From: Pyricularia pennisetigena
Taxonomy: Eukaryota; Ascomycota; Sordariomycetes; Magnaporthales; Pyriculariaceae
Assembly: GCF_004337985.1 (NCBI RefSeq)
Contig: NC_043740.1
Coordinates: 1,779,200-1,843,199 of the forward strand
Direction: 5' to 3'
DNA length: 64,000 nucleotides
Shown: positions 1 to 12,095 of the stretch, piece after piece
Layout of the letters: every line of letters starts with the position of its first letter
Numbering within the stretch: position 1 is the stretch's first letter
Notes under the pieces: generated by a model
Databases searched by the model: none
Seen by the model: only the letters and a program-made list of their open reading frames with translations
What the model was told of the DNA's origin: nothing
Program-made: the position numbers and the translations under genes

Positions 1-3000
1 CAACCATGAAAGAGCCTCTCTTTCGAGGGGCATCGAGATCTCGGTAACCAGCACTTTTTTTTTTTTTTTTTTCATCTTCTGAAGTACGTATTCCCACGGC
101 CCCGGTAGGTGATGCCTTGGCATCTCTAGGCCCGATTGAAGCTGTAGTCTCGGCGTTCTTGCCGGGACTTGATAATACCCGGTGCTGTCATGATCCCGAG
201 AGCCCGGAACCGTCCTTGGACCCCCAATGCAAGACACGTCGAGGTTTGGACATCAACCATTTCTAGGCTATCAGAACCAGGGCGTTGGATCCTCATTCCC
301 AACTCTGCTTGGCTGGTGCAAACGGCGGCGGCATGTACCCCCTGTGACGTTGGGCACAGCTGTCATTTCCCCAGTGTCCCCAGTTGTCCCCATCGCCTCT
401 CTTCACACAACGGGGCCGCCCCATCCGGGCATGGCCAGTGCTCGTCGTCTAATCCGCAAGTGAAGCGGGTGCCTCTTATCTCGGAACTCTTGTGAGAATG
501 AGGCAGGCAGACCAGGACTACAAGGGGAAGGCCCGTGGGCAGTGGTAAGTGCACCGATAGAGTGGAACGGGCATGGCCCGTCCGCCCCGCTGCAGGATCC
601 CCGGAACGGCACTTCCGCCTGACCCTGTGCGACTGCGCACGCCCTCCCTCCCCTTTGGTGCCCAAACATGGCCGATGGCATCGCCGACCAATGCTCCATC
701 GTAATTAACGGCAAGAGGCCTGTGATCAAAGTCGTACTTCCTGATCCCAATGCTAACCAACCCACCGTCCGCACGAACACAAGGGGCGTTCGTGTTTGTT
801 CTTATCTCAAACTCTCGAGGTTGGAATGGGCAGGGCTCAATTGCATGGATGGAAACCCACAGCCAACGGTTTTAGCCGTCGAGAACTACTCGATACAATC
901 AATCGTATAAGCCCCCTGGTGCGGTATTTCCGACACATCAGTCAAGGCATGGACTGCTCGGGGCCTCTCTTCAAGCAGCGATAGAGAGAAGAAATGCTTT
1001 ATCGCATTTCAAATGCCAACCTCGGCGATATACTTACTACATGGGCTGAGTGCGATCATCTTCTCGCTCTCGCTTGCTCGTATGATGAACTTTTAGTGCC
1101 CTGCTCCTAAGGCCCGAAGAAGACATGCCACAGGCAATCCCAAATGGGCGTTTCCCCCCTTCGATGGAAACCTTGGCTGGTCGCGAAGAACATGTGCCTG
1201 ACGGAAAACCCACCGGGGCGGGAGGCGGAAGGGCATACCGGAACAGGGGGCTGATGAAGCGACGGGTAATGTTCAGTTGTTATCATTTACACCCTGTGGC
1301 AGCAGTACAGAACACTCACACACCTGTGCGAAATGCGTGCGCGTAATTCCCCGATCTCCAGTTACTGAGGTTACATCCCAAGGAATAATTCCAGGTCACG
1401 GGTCTGAATATGAAGTCAGGGGACGAGGGCCAAGGAAAACTCAAAATTGGGTTCCTTCTCCTTCCGGCGCCTCTGGGACAGGGCTCTGAATCATGGGCCC
1501 TTCGCTCGTCAAAGACCGTTACGGGGTTTGGGGTTACAGCAGGTTTACTATATAGAGCAAGTGTGTCATGACGGGAATGAAGCCCGGGGAGGAGAGACAG
1601 AGAGAGAGAGAGAGACAGATAAGGTCGAAGAAGCTTACCGATTGCAACATACCGGTGAGGAAAGTATCAACGTAGCTTTTTCTCAATGTCATACCCATCC
1701 AAGTGTCTCAGGCTTGATGTGTGAGAGTGAATGGACGAATTTTGTATTTTTAGTTGTTACCGCGTCACTGTGGTTTCTTGTGGGTAACCGGCGAACGGCA
1801 AACTGAATTTGTGCAGCGCCGAAGGGGTAGGCAAAAAGGAGAAAACAAAACAGAAACAAATCAAAACCAAGAAAACATTGGACGTTGTTCTTCTGCGTGC
1901 CTGGCAGAGTCCCTCTCAATGCCATGTGCCCACGTGGTACTACGGCCCACGCTGGTTTGGATGGGCGGCGCTTGGCCTTACCAACAAGAGCCGCAACAAG
2001 CAATACTGGTAACTGACTGGAGACTCTTGTTTTGCCTGTTGGTAACTCTATGGAAGGGTGGAGTTTCCATGCTGTGGCTGGAAAATTCGAGAGATAAATA
2101 CAACAATAAAATAGAGATAAAATGGTTCTTTTTTTTTTTTTTTTTTTTCATATATCCGAATTTTTATCGACCTCATATTCCTCCATCACCACCCATACCC
2201 CTTACGGTACTTGCCAACCCAATCTCCACGACGGTGGGGGAGAAGCGTTTTGAGGACTCGCTACGCGCATTGTAGGTTCACACACCCTCGAGGCTAATAC
2301 AATCCTATCTATCAACACACCTCCTCAATTACGTATGTACACAAGGAAAAGAAGGGGAAAAAAAGAGTTCACCAGGCTCTTCGTGGTTGCGTGGGAAAGT
2401 GATTCCCACATGCTACAGCAATCAACCAGCCCGGTGGGGTCCCTGGCAGGGCGACATGTTGATGATTCGTGCCCTTATCCGACAATCGGACGAAAGGGGT
2501 TGGGGTCTGGAAGGGGGTGTGAGAGATGGCATTACAGGACTGTACAAGCTACCTGGTCTTTTTTTTTTTTTTTTTTTTTAGTATTATTATCTGCATATGC
2601 GCGGGCAACATGCCGGCCGCCCTGGGAGAAATTGTTGTAAAAGAAAGTCCTGATTTGCTCGCGCCTGCTACTGAATAAAAACGCGATCCAAGTTACAAAA
2701 CAGGGTGTTTCCAGTGTCCACAATTTGACAAGCGAGCGCCCTTGTCTCCGGAGCCGAGGTGAGAGCCGGAGCAGGGCCGATTCCATGCGGGCTGTGTGCC
2801 AACAACAACTGTGGGCAGTACAATAATACCACGTCCTACTACCGGTAACTGGTAAGAGTTGTTTGTATACAGTGTTCCATCCAAGTAAAAATTACTTCAT
2901 TCTTTCATCGTTCAAGATCTTGTCATCACTGGGGTTCCCCAGCTGCATATTCATTCTACAGATTTTTTTTTTTTTTTCCCTCGAGACAAGAAAAAAAAAC

Positions 3001-4263
3001 CGGTACACGCTTCCATGATCCAGCCTGACGTAATTGCAGTCGCTTTGCGGCTGATCGACTCGTGGGTCTCTCTCATTACTTACCCACTGTTGGAAAATCT
3101 TAAAGGGCCCCCCTTGCCAGTTACAAGCACGCCTCCCAGAGCCTGCGCGCGGCCGTTGTTCGGCGTTGTACTGACTCGGGTGCGCAGGTCACTTTTTTGT
3201 TCTTTTTTTTCTCTTTGAAAGCTGGCCCATGGCACACCCGGAAAGGCGGGTATTGGCCGGGTAGAGACGGAGAGCGAGATGACATGTGGTCTGGGGAAAT
3301 GGGAGAGAAGATGGAGAGGCAAAGGAGAAGAAAAAAAAAATCTAATCACAAGGGGCGTTTACGTATGCCTGGTTTTCGATGCCTTGGTGAACCAAACAAC
3401 CAAAATGTAGCAAAAACCCTCACCGGTACCCCCATTCGGAATCCGCCGGGACCGTTATTTGACGGTTTTTGTATGTACAGTACGCAGACGCTGGGTTCCT
3501 TGGCAAGACAAAATAGATTGGTTCAAGAGGGGGGTTGAAGATTCTCCCGGTGTAGAGAAGAGTTCGGCGTCTCTGGGAGCTTCTAGCCTTCTAGAAGCCT
3601 CTTACCAAGTGAAAAATGACAACAGCCTAATAATGCCGTGTTACCGAGAATTGTTTTGTGAGGCTTGGCAACGCGCTCTTATTCTCTTCCTGCCCCGTTT
3701 CGCGTCGCCCTGTGACATATTCCTTATTCCCACATCTCCACAGTCGTTTTGTTTTGCCGTGCTTTGCCGCACTACTGAATAGACGTTAAACGACCGAGAC
3801 GGCCAATACCGTTGGTCAAGACTAGTTTTTTTTTTTAGTTTTTTTTTTTCTTTCTTCCCGAAACAGGAGCGTGTGCGGTTGATTCAAGCAAAGGATACAT
3901 GCGACAAATCACTGCTGGTATAAATCCAAATTAAGGTAGCAAGAAGACCGCGTTACTTACTGTATGTAGATGGCAACTTGACACGATCTCCCCCTTGCCA
4001 ATGTTCGCAGCACTGGGCTCACGTCATTCGTTCCTTATCTCGTGTTATTCTCGTGTCGAGCCCTCCTCGTAGTGAACTTGTCTGGGACGGTAAATACCAG
4101 CGGAAGTTGATGTCCCCATAGTTGACCCCACTTGCCCTAATATCTGGGGACCACCTCATAAAAAAAAAAAACAAGGAGAAAAACAAAGGAAACCAAATCA
4201 AACAATTCATCTCCCTTTCATAGATCCGCCACCGCATCCACTACTCAACAACGAGCATTCGCA
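1..4263. other. long region without a recognisable gene
   Basis: I found no reading frame here with coherent protein-like sequence; the open frames are short, overlap on both strands and match no family I know. The stretch is rich in poly(T) tracts (55-72, 2129-2148, 2559-2579, and shorter ones near 2963, 3829 and 3841) and has a small (GA)n microsatellite near 1600-1614. It may hold untranslated or regulatory sequence, or a fast-evolving gene I cannot see. Confidence 0.5.
2559..2579. repeat. poly(T) tract, 21 nt
   Basis: Uninterrupted run of T in the gene-free left end. Similar runs lie at 55-72 (18 nt) and 2129-2148 (20 nt). Confidence 0.9.
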
Positions 4264-4346
4264 TCGGATATGGTGTAGTGGCTAACATACGACGCTCTCA
4301 ATTACGAGTCTCCGTCGTGCCCGGGGTTCGATTCCCCGTATCCGAG
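4264..4346 (+). tRNA. tRNA-Glu (CTC) with 11-nt intron
   Basis: This cloverleaf reads glutamate codon GAG. A perfect 7-bp acceptor stem pairs TCGGATA (4264-4270) with TATCCGA (4339-4345), with G4346 as discriminator. The D arm carries GTGTAGTGGC and the T arm CGGGG-TTCGATT-CCCCG. The anticodon stem pairs CGACG (4290-4294) with CGTCG (4313-4317). The anticodon CTC is 4297-4299. Removing an 11-nt intron (4301-4311) one base 3' of the anticodon gives the loop CTCTCAC usual for fungal tRNA-Glu. The mature length is 72 nt. No run of four or more T follows before the next tRNA 21 nt downstream, so it may share that gene's terminator. Confidence 0.95.
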
Positions 4347-4367
4347 GCCTTCCGGCACACTCTCTGC

Positions 4368-4480
4368 GCCCGGCTAGCTCAATCGGTAGAGCGTGAGACT
4401 CTTACAATCTGCTACCCTGCCCCTAAGGGTTAGGGTCCTGGTCCATCTCAAGGCTGTGGGTTCGACCCCCACGTCGGGCT
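4368..4480 (+). tRNA. tRNA-Lys (CTT) with 40-nt intron
   Basis: This tRNA reads lysine codon AAG. The acceptor stem pairs GCCCGGC (4368-4374) with GTCGGGC (4473-4479), with one G-U pair, and T4480 is the discriminator. The D arm is TAGCTCAATCGGTAGAGC and the T loop TTCGACC. The anticodon stem pairs TGAGA (4394-4398) with TCTCA (4446-4450). The anticodon CTT is 4401-4403. A 40-nt intron at 4405-4444, at the canonical position 37/38, restores the loop CTCTTAA. The mature length is 73 nt. It lies 21 nt behind tRNA-Glu on the same strand. Confidence 0.95.
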
Positions 4481-4501
4481 CAATTCCTGACGGCGCATTT
4501 C

Positions 4502-4507
4502 TTTTTT
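4502..4507 (+). terminator. Pol III oligo(T) terminator
   Basis: Six T residues start 22 nt past tRNA-Lys. This is the first run of four or more T after either tRNA on the sense strand, so it could end a transcript carrying both. Confidence 0.6.
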
Positions 4508-4881
4508 GTCTCCTTTTTTTTCTCCCCCTCAATGGGAACGAGAAAATGTACGGCCCTGTCTGTATAGATATAAGCAGCGTCACTTGACTTTAAATAGGGT
4601 GCTTGGTATACTGATATATTTTGTCACGTATGTGAATCTGTCTGAAAATGGTGAGGTCTTTTACTCATATGGTTACGAATATTCAACCAGTGAGCTTTGT
4701 ATATTAATTAAACATAATAGCTTTCCTTTCCTTTTTTTTTTTATGTGACGAATACCAGACAATGGATCGTTAGTCTTGTGGTATTTACGATTAAAATTGT
4801 TTACAAGGGCTTTGATTAAAGGCGAAAAGAGTGTTGTTGTGTATAAGAAGCTCTACAACGAAACTATCCATCCCCTTTTTC

Positions 4882-6960
4882 TTACTCCTTCTTTTTACTC
4901 TCACCGCCACCAATACGCCGATGTTTCCGCTTATCGTTCCTACGCATAAGCACCTGGTCCCTCGTCCCCTTGCCACCCTCCCAGTACCCCGTACCTCTCC
5001 TCCCGACGACGCTCCGCCCGCAAAAGCCGCAGCTGTCGACCCGGTAGTTCTGCTCGCGCGAGCACCACCCGCAGATCATGCGGTTTGCCCACTCGTGCAC
5101 GTGCCCGTCGGCCTCCGCGTCGTGGCACTTGTCGCAGGCCGACACCCTGTCGCAGCAGCTGAACCGGAACCAGCGGTAGCTCTTCTTGTAGTGCTCGCAC
5201 GCACCCCGGGCCGGCAGGGGTTCACCGGCGTGCAGGCCCAGCTTTTCCTGCCTGCGCCGCGGCCCGCTGGTCGGCGGGAGCGAGGCCGCCCCCGAGCTGT
5301 AGCTCTGCAGCTTGACCTCGGGGATCTTGAAGGTGAAGCGGCCGTGGCACTCGCGGCAGACGTTGGTCGTGGCGTCTCCGCGGACCGACACGAACCCGTG
5401 GGCCGCGGCCGTCGAGCATTTGCTGCACGTCGGCACGAAAGTGCTGGGGAGGAGGTCGGTGATTGTGCAGCCCGAAAGGTTGACGAAGCCGGCCCTGGTA
5501 GAGTTTTGGTGGACCAGCTCCGGACGAAAGGTAGCGACAAATTCGGTCGCGCATTTTTTGCAGCTGCTGACCTTGTCTAGGTTGGGCTTGAGGCCGCCCA
5601 GGTCATTGTTTGTCTTGCAGCGCAAGCACTTGACGCTGATACTCAAAGTGTTGATCTCGAGTATCTCGACGCCAAATAGCTCGATGGATGGGAACGTGAT
5701 TGCCGTGCCCTTCTCGGTTGTACGCGTGAAACTTGATGTAGGCTCTTCTTGAGCATCTTGAGGACCAAGACTTGCACCGCCTTGTCCATCCTCGTCCGAA
5801 TCGTACGAGTCCTCCGAATCGGATTCCGACTCGCCAGCATTTCCATACGACCACTCCGGCGGTCGCGGGATGACCTTGACATGACCTTTGACATCATCCA
5901 GCGAGGAAACGTGAGCAGCGGCCTTGACATGGCCGTCCACATCTTCAGCCTTTGACTTGACCTTGGCCTGCATCCGCTCCTCAGCCAAAGCAGCCTCTCT
6001 GTTTGCCTGGGCCTGCTTCGCCAGCACATGAATGTTCTGCGTCAGGTAGTTGACGTGGCTCATCAGGCTCATGGCCCGCTGTGCCGCCGCCTTTTCGGCA
6101 AACAGCTCCTCCACGGGTTCGGCCTCGTCCGATTCGACGTCGTTGAGCAGGACGCGGATCTGCTGCAGCGGATAAAGGAGTGGTATGATGAGCTGCACCG
6201 ACTTGACAGGCCTTAGGCCCACGGGGAGTTCGGACCGCCTTTTTGGATCGAGCGGAAGGGTATATACGATGCCATCGCTCGACTTTTGATACAGCGGGAG
6301 TCGGCCCATCCGCGCCTCGAGCTGCCTCGCCTCCTGCGCCCTTCTAGCCTTTGCCTCTGCGATTTGCTCCTTGGTAAAGGTCTCTGGCCGGTACAAGGGT
6401 CGCCTCTGCGGAGGCGCTTGCACTACAGCCTCGGGCTGGCTGGTGGCTTCGGCAGCCATCGCATCTAGGTGCCTGGTATCCTTGAAGATGGTCATCTTGA
6501 CCGTCTCAGCCTTTTGCTCGGACAGGAAGGTCTCAAGGTTCCTATCTAGCGCATTCGTGAGCGAAAGCAGCGTGGTGGCGCCCTTCCGCTCCTCAACGAG
6601 TTTGTCCCAACCGCGCTCAATGTTTACGCCGAACCCGCGAGGTATGTCTTGGTTTTTGACGCTTATGGTTGGCGGCTGTTTGGGATATGATGACGGGATC
6701 TTGAGCTCTACCTCAAGGTAGTCGAGCTCATAAGGGAAATCAGGATCAGAGGGTTTCAAACTGAACCGCAGCGAGGTGACGCCGCCGTTCAGTGTGGATT
6801 CTCTCGGGGAATAGCGCTTCCTCAGCTGCTGGAGTTGATAAGCCCTAGCATCCTGGACTTGGGTCTGGGGCACAGGCTTAGGTACCACGCGTGATGAGGA
6901 CGCTTCTGTCACGGCTTGCTGGGAGCTGGTTCCCGCGGCTCCCATGTCTTTTGTCGACAT
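4882..6960 (-). CDS. CHY zinc-finger protein with N-terminal RWD-like region
   Basis: Intronless gene for 692 aa, starting at ATG 6958-6960. Residues 45-150 resemble an RWD or E2-like fold, with the PSSYPKQPP segment typical of that group. An alanine- and charge-rich middle follows, with an acidic stretch near 385-400. The C-terminal third has spaced Cys pairs (CLRC...CKKC, CSKC...CREC). Residues 588-648 form a CHY zinc finger with CEHY, FRFSCCDRVSACDKCH, CGWC and CGFCG. The tail is Lys/Arg-rich. CHY fingers occur in RING ligases such as Pirh2 and in the yeast mitochondrial protein Hot13. Here no RING is visible, so ubiquitin-ligase activity should not be assumed. The function is unknown; a zinc-dependent protein-binding role is inference. 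Confidence 0.88.
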   Translation of the reverse strand: MSTKDMGAAGTSSQQAVTEASSSRVVPKPVPQTQVQDARAYQLQQLRKRYSPRESTLNGGVTSLRFSLKPSDPDFPYELDYLEVELKIPSSYPKQPPTISVKNQDIPRGFGVNIERGWDKLVEERKGATTLLSLTNALDRNLETFLSEQKAETVKMTIFKDTRHLDAMAAEATSQPEAVVQAPPQRRPLYRPETFTKEQIAEAKARRAQEARQLEARMGRLPLYQKSSDGIVYTLPLDPKRRSELPVGLRPVKSVQLIIPLLYPLQQIRVLLNDVESDEAEPVEELFAEKAAAQRAMSLMSHVNYLTQNIHVLAKQAQANREAALAEERMQAKVKSKAEDVDGHVKAAAHVSSLDDVKGHVKVIPRPPEWSYGNAGESESDSEDSYDSDEDGQGGASLGPQDAQEEPTSSFTRTTEKGTAITFPSIELFGVEILEINTLSISVKCLRCKTNNDLGGLKPNLDKVSSCKKCATEFVATFRPELVHQNSTRAGFVNLSGCTITDLLPSTFVPTCSKCSTAAAHGFVSVRGDATTNVCRECHGRFTFKIPEVKLQSYSSGAASLPPTSGPRRRQEKLGLHAGEPLPARGACEHYKKSYRWFRFSCCDRVSACDKCHDAEADGHVHEWANRMICGWCSREQNYRVDSCGFCGRSVVGRRGTGYWEGGKGTRDQVLMRRNDKRKHRRIGGGESKKKE

Positions 6961-9900
6961 GCTTCCGGGTTCAGGATTTTGAAATGCGTGGCTTGAATGT
7001 TTTGCTGGTGAATAACGGTATGCAGGACGTGTGAAGCGAACTTCGGAGGAGCCTCTGCCCTACAATATGGTGAGATGGTTATGTACCGGTGCAGCAAGAC
7101 TCTTGGGAAATTTAAACCGTGTTTGAACCCCAAAGTTATCTCATGAGTTGGAATGAACCATGGTTGATTCAGAAGAAAAAGAAAAAAAAAGAAGAAGAAT
7201 TCAGGTGTTTTGACGCTCCTATAGTAGCTAATCTCGATGCTTTCCGAGGCGCGTTTATTCCACCAAGCTCCTATTAGCGCCAGACGTAGTTCAAAAGCAG
7301 GCTAACTGGAAACTGAATCATCCATCGTCATACTGAGTTAGTGACCTGGATTGCCACAAGCCTGAGCTGATGTAATCAAATTCGCTGGTCACCCCACATG
7401 TTTACTACTCTTTAGCTCTTTAGAATAATGAAATTCAATGCAGGGTAGGTAGGTAACTACTGCTAATGTAAGGTGAAGCTGGTTAACTTGTTGACCTTGA
7501 ACGAGTGCAAAGGGCTGGATAGGCTGTCAAACCTCACATAGATATCCAAACATCCGACAGTTCTCACTACGTGATGTAAGTATAATCAAGCTCCCTGGAA
7601 GTCGCCTTACCAGCGCTGCTAAGGTGCTGATTTTGGTGAGAAGATAGCTGCATGCAACTCCCCAATCAGGGACGCTCGGAAGAGTTACCACGTGCTCCAA
7701 TTTAATCAACCAGTTTCTGAAGTCTTGATCTCATCCATATTGAGGGGTGTTCCATCAACGTTTCTTTCCATGAACAAAACCCGCCCCCCTAATAAACTGA
7801 GCTGGGCACCACTCGATATTAGAGGACCATCTCGGCAGGTGTCGATGTACGCCGGATGGCTAATAAAATGACGGGAACATGGACATTCGGTAATGCTGCT
7901 GCGCTTCTCTGCAGCCGGCTAGCCCCTGAACATGTATGTCTGCCATGCCTTGAAGATAGCTCCGATATATTGAGGGGTGTCAAGAAAGCACTAGGAACAC
8001 CTATATTGTGGTGCTCAAACTGCCGGCGGTTCCCTGGCCCGACCTGTCGGCCAGGGGTGGCAGTCCTCGATCTATCATATATTGCCTAAAATTGGCGCAT
8101 CGAGATGCGACAACGTGCCGAGAGTTGTTATTGCAGCACTGACAGACAGTGATAAGTGGCTCGCTCTTTGAGCGTGACCTACAAGAAATCCACAGGCAAC
8201 TCAAGTATGATATAGCATGTAAGATGGAGACTATCACACGGCAATTCAATGATCGACTCCAAAGTGATGCCAGAATGCTCGGTTGACCTCGCAAGGGTGG
8301 TCGCTGCAAAAGGTCAGAGATGCTGAGCTTTGTCACTCGAGACCATTTGTGTTTGTCTATTTCAGACAAGTAACGGCCACATCGATTGGTGTGGCAATAA
8401 GACACATATTGCATCTCACTGGCGCAAGCATATTATCACTTTTGGTCATGCCAAGAGGATTGAATACTCGGTACAGGAGGCGAATACCAATGCGGTGGCG
8501 CAGACTGGACTGCTCATCAGAGAAGACATTATTCTATACCAATATTGTCCAATCAGGCTGGTTCATGCGATACGATACCCTTGCAGACGTTGGCTATCTT
8601 TCGTGTCGAAAGGCGCCCGATCAGACGCTCCGCAAATCACCGCATCCAGAACAAACCCTCGTGGCTCGCCAGGAACGTTTGCAGTACATCGAGAAAAAAA
8701 AAAAAATCCAGTGGCATCGCTTGGTCGTCTCTCGGGGGCCAGCAGAAGAGACACGGCCAGTCCGGTTCGTCAAAACAAGCCCAGATGAACATGCATCCCC
8801 GACCGATTGGTTGCTGCTGCAATTTCCTGGGGCGTGTGTGACTCAACTCGTGTTTATCAAGACTGCGTGCATATTGCATGGTGTTTGCATAAGGCACGGA
8901 TGGCGAGTACGGAGTACCGTGAAATCAAAATGATACTCCGTAGGTCCGCGAGAGCTGAAATGACGGAGGTAACCGCCCAATCTGTGCCTGGTGACTTGAC
9001 CAGGCTCAATGACTGGATGCAAAATCGAAGCAAGCCATTCCGTATACCCAGTGAATGGACTTTATCGACATTTGCGCAACTCCCAATGTGGCATCCGAGA
9101 TCAAAAAGCCTGATTCTTGTCAGTATCGCATTACGTCTTTGACCCTCCACGACAGAAAAGCGAGGTAAGTGGCTTGGGCGACTTGTACGGGTCTGTCAAT
9201 ATCCGTATATTCACCTCTTTTTATCTAGGTTGTTGATGAGTTGTCAATCGCTACCCACTCCCCAGATCCACCACAATCTGGCATATGACCAGCATGGTTA
9301 TGCACGTTTCGAGCGGTGAGAGATGCGGAAGCAACCTCGTTGGAGGAGAACCCCAGGCCTGGATGGGGTGTGGCACATACTACCTCAGGACGCAGCTAAA
9401 GACGGCTTCAGTGGGATAAACGGGACGGTCAGGCCGCATCAATCCTTGTGACGCCTAGGGCTGGCTGAAAGGAGGGCTTGCGTGGTGGGTTGAGACGGGA
9501 GGTTAAAAACAAGTCAAAACCAAAGATAAATAAAATAAAAGGTCAGACACATAAAAAGAACAAAAAAAAAAAAAAAAAAAGAGAGAGAATAAAATAAATA
9601 AAATAAAAATGAATAAACGATAAAATGATTTCCTCAATTATCGTGAATTTTATCTCCAGGTGAAAACGCCCTGTCCACACACCCCCTACCCAGGCGCTTG
9701 TTCCCCGGACGGGGAGCCTGAGCAAATGTCGCGGGGAAGCGGATACATGGCCATCGTCCACTGGGACTTGGCTTTCATTCGTGAGCAACATCAAAAGTAT
9801 GGACAGCTGGACCGTCTAACCGGGATGTACAATGCTGTACCCTGTTGCGCATCCGGCGCTGCCATCTGTGATGAACATAATGAAGGGGAAGGTGACTATT

Positions 9901-11145
9901 GGACAGAGTCTAAGCAGACGAGGGCGGAGGTTTGTCGTGGTTTGAATAGAAGATGAAAGAGTCGGATAAAATACAGCAAAAAAGTAGGCACTTGGTAAAA
10001 CAGATCAAGTCAAGCTCTGTGATCCAGAGTGTTGTTCCTTTGTTTTATGTCGCAGTACGTGACCTGCTACGGCGGCAATGGCGAAGGGATTTGTGTCAAC
10101 TTCGGCTTTGGCTGCAGAAACAGCTTTTGGTGGAGGACGGCAGCCGTAGGTCGAGGAGATGACGGAGCCAAAATCACAGTTAAATGAATGCAATGCAATG
10201 CAGGTAAGAAAGCGAGGGCTGCTTGGTAATTACAGCAAAGTCAAGTTGGCTTGGTGGCGGTGGTGGCTGCAGGGGCTGGTGCCAGCAGCTTAGATAAGCT
10301 GGCACACCAAAAGTTGAAGCAATCAAATCAATCCGCCCCATAGTTACTACTGTAGGCACTACAGGTGCTACAGAACCAGCATACTGTAGATTGGGAACCC
10401 ATGTTCAGTTCTGGAAGTCGCGCTCAGAGCGTGTCTGGGTGGACCTGTGGCCAAGTGAGCGACAAATTTCCGGTGCCGTAGATTGGATTTCTCGTCGGCG
10501 ACATACCGCGTATCTGAAGACAGGCAATCGTCGAGGGTCAAGTTGTTCAACAACGAGGAGACACGGGTGAAGTCCTCGAGTTGACGTCAACCTTCTTACA
10601 GAGTTGTATATTCTCTCAACTCTGACCATCGCGCCAGGCATTGGCTTGCGTGGACTTGCTTGATTTGATATTGAGTGCCCCCAAATCGAAAAAAATTGTC
10701 AGGCATCATGCTCCGAAGCTGCCACCCGTACCTTGGCGCTTGCGACTTTGCGTGCCAAGGCGGGCAGGATGGGCGGCTTATTAGCCTCCGCACTTCTACT
10801 TCTGTTCAGTTGGCCACGGCCACCACCTACCGAACTTGTCTCGGAAGGGCAACCGAGGGCCAAACAGGGTACATTGCCCAGTCTTTGCCCTTTAATTCCC
10901 GGAAGCCCAACCCGGTCGATATATAGTGGGCGATCTGTGGGCGGGAGCTTTCTTCTCGAATCTTTGGGTATTGGGATGGTTCGCATTCTTGGCGTGCCGT
11001 CGATTCTGATATAAAATCAGGTCTCGAGGCTGCTCAAAATCGGGAGCCTCCTCCTGTCGAAGATTGCTTGTGTGTCGCCAGTCTGATCTGCATTGAACAT
11101 CATCTTTACCAGCAAAGCAGATCCTAGAATCCCCAAGTTCACGTC
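6961..11145. other. long region without a convincing gene
   Basis: About 4.2 kb between the CHY gene and the AA9 gene. Between about 7850 and 9150 several medium open frames overlap on the plus strand, some with protein-like stretches broken by single stops, such as a charged segment near 8170-8285 and a segment near 8950-9140. They do not join into a start-to-stop model with good splice sites. A decayed gene or an unrecognised multi-exon gene is possible. A 19-nt A tract lies at 9562-9580. Confidence 0.45.
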
Positions 11146-11974
11146 ATGAAGGTCATAGCCATCATACTTGCTGCTTCGGCGGCAGTCAACGCCCACTGTA
11201 AGAGAAGCTCCCATGGTGGCTGGCAGCGGTAGACAGACGCTTACAGGCGCCACTTTCCAAAAAAAAAAAAAAAATCCAGACGTTTTCCCGACTCTGCTGG
11301 TCAACGGCCAAACCGGCTCGAGCCAATGGACTCAGGTCCGCAAGACCGTGAGCTGGCAGGACAATGGTTTCGTCGCCAGCGTCACCTCGCCCCAGATCCG
11401 ATGCAACCAGCTCAACCTGAACGAGGGAGCGGGCGCGACCGCAACCGTTGCCGCCGGTTCAAAGGTCGGCTTCAACGTCGCCCCTAGCATCTACCACCCG
11501 GGACCGCTCGCCTTCTACCTCGCCAAGGTGCCTGCCGGTCAGACGGCGGCAACCTGGGACGGTTCCGGCCAGGAGTGGTTCAAGATCTACCACGAGCAGC
11601 CAAACTTTGGCTCGCAGCTGACGTGGCCTAGCATGAGTGAGTATCTAGAGCGCGCCGTCACGAGCCCTTAGCAGCAGGCTGACCAGTGTCTCATCGCGCA
11701 TCAAGACCTGAACAAGGCTGAGGTCACGCTGCCGTCGTGCATCCCCAGCGGAGACTACCTCCTCAGGGTCGAACACATTGGTCTGCACTCTGGACCAGGG
11801 CAGGCTCAGTTCTACATTGCATGCGCGCAGATCACCGTTACCGGCGGCGGCAACACCACCCCGACCAACAAGGTCGCCTTCCCCGGCGCCTACTCGCCCA
11901 ACGACCCCGGACTGATGGTCAACATCAACTGGCCCATCCCCACGTCCTACCAGAACCCGTAAGTGACGGACTTT

Positions 11975-12007
<33 letters not shown>

Positions 12008-12061
12008 TTNNNNNNNNNNNNNNNNNNNNNNNNNNNNNNNNNNNNNNNNNNNNNNNNNNAA

Positions 12062-12095
<34 letters not shown>

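Noticed and set aside
4417..4435. TTAGGG telomere-like string
   Set aside because: A single copy within the tRNA-Lys intron, so not a telomeric array.
4831..5580. 249-codon plus-strand open frame opposite the CHY gene
   Set aside because: Composition shadow rich in Ala, Val and Pro; the minus strand carries the intact zinc-finger protein.
8283..8933. 216-codon plus-strand open frame
   Set aside because: Overlaps two other open frames of similar quality, contains Lys runs from a poly(A) stretch and matches no family; kept only as a possible decayed gene.
12010..12059. AA9 gene ending at the TAA at 11960-11962 before the gap
   Set aside because: The family ending GPPVFKC is encoded just past the gap in correct phase, and the TAA lies within a consensus GTAAGT donor.
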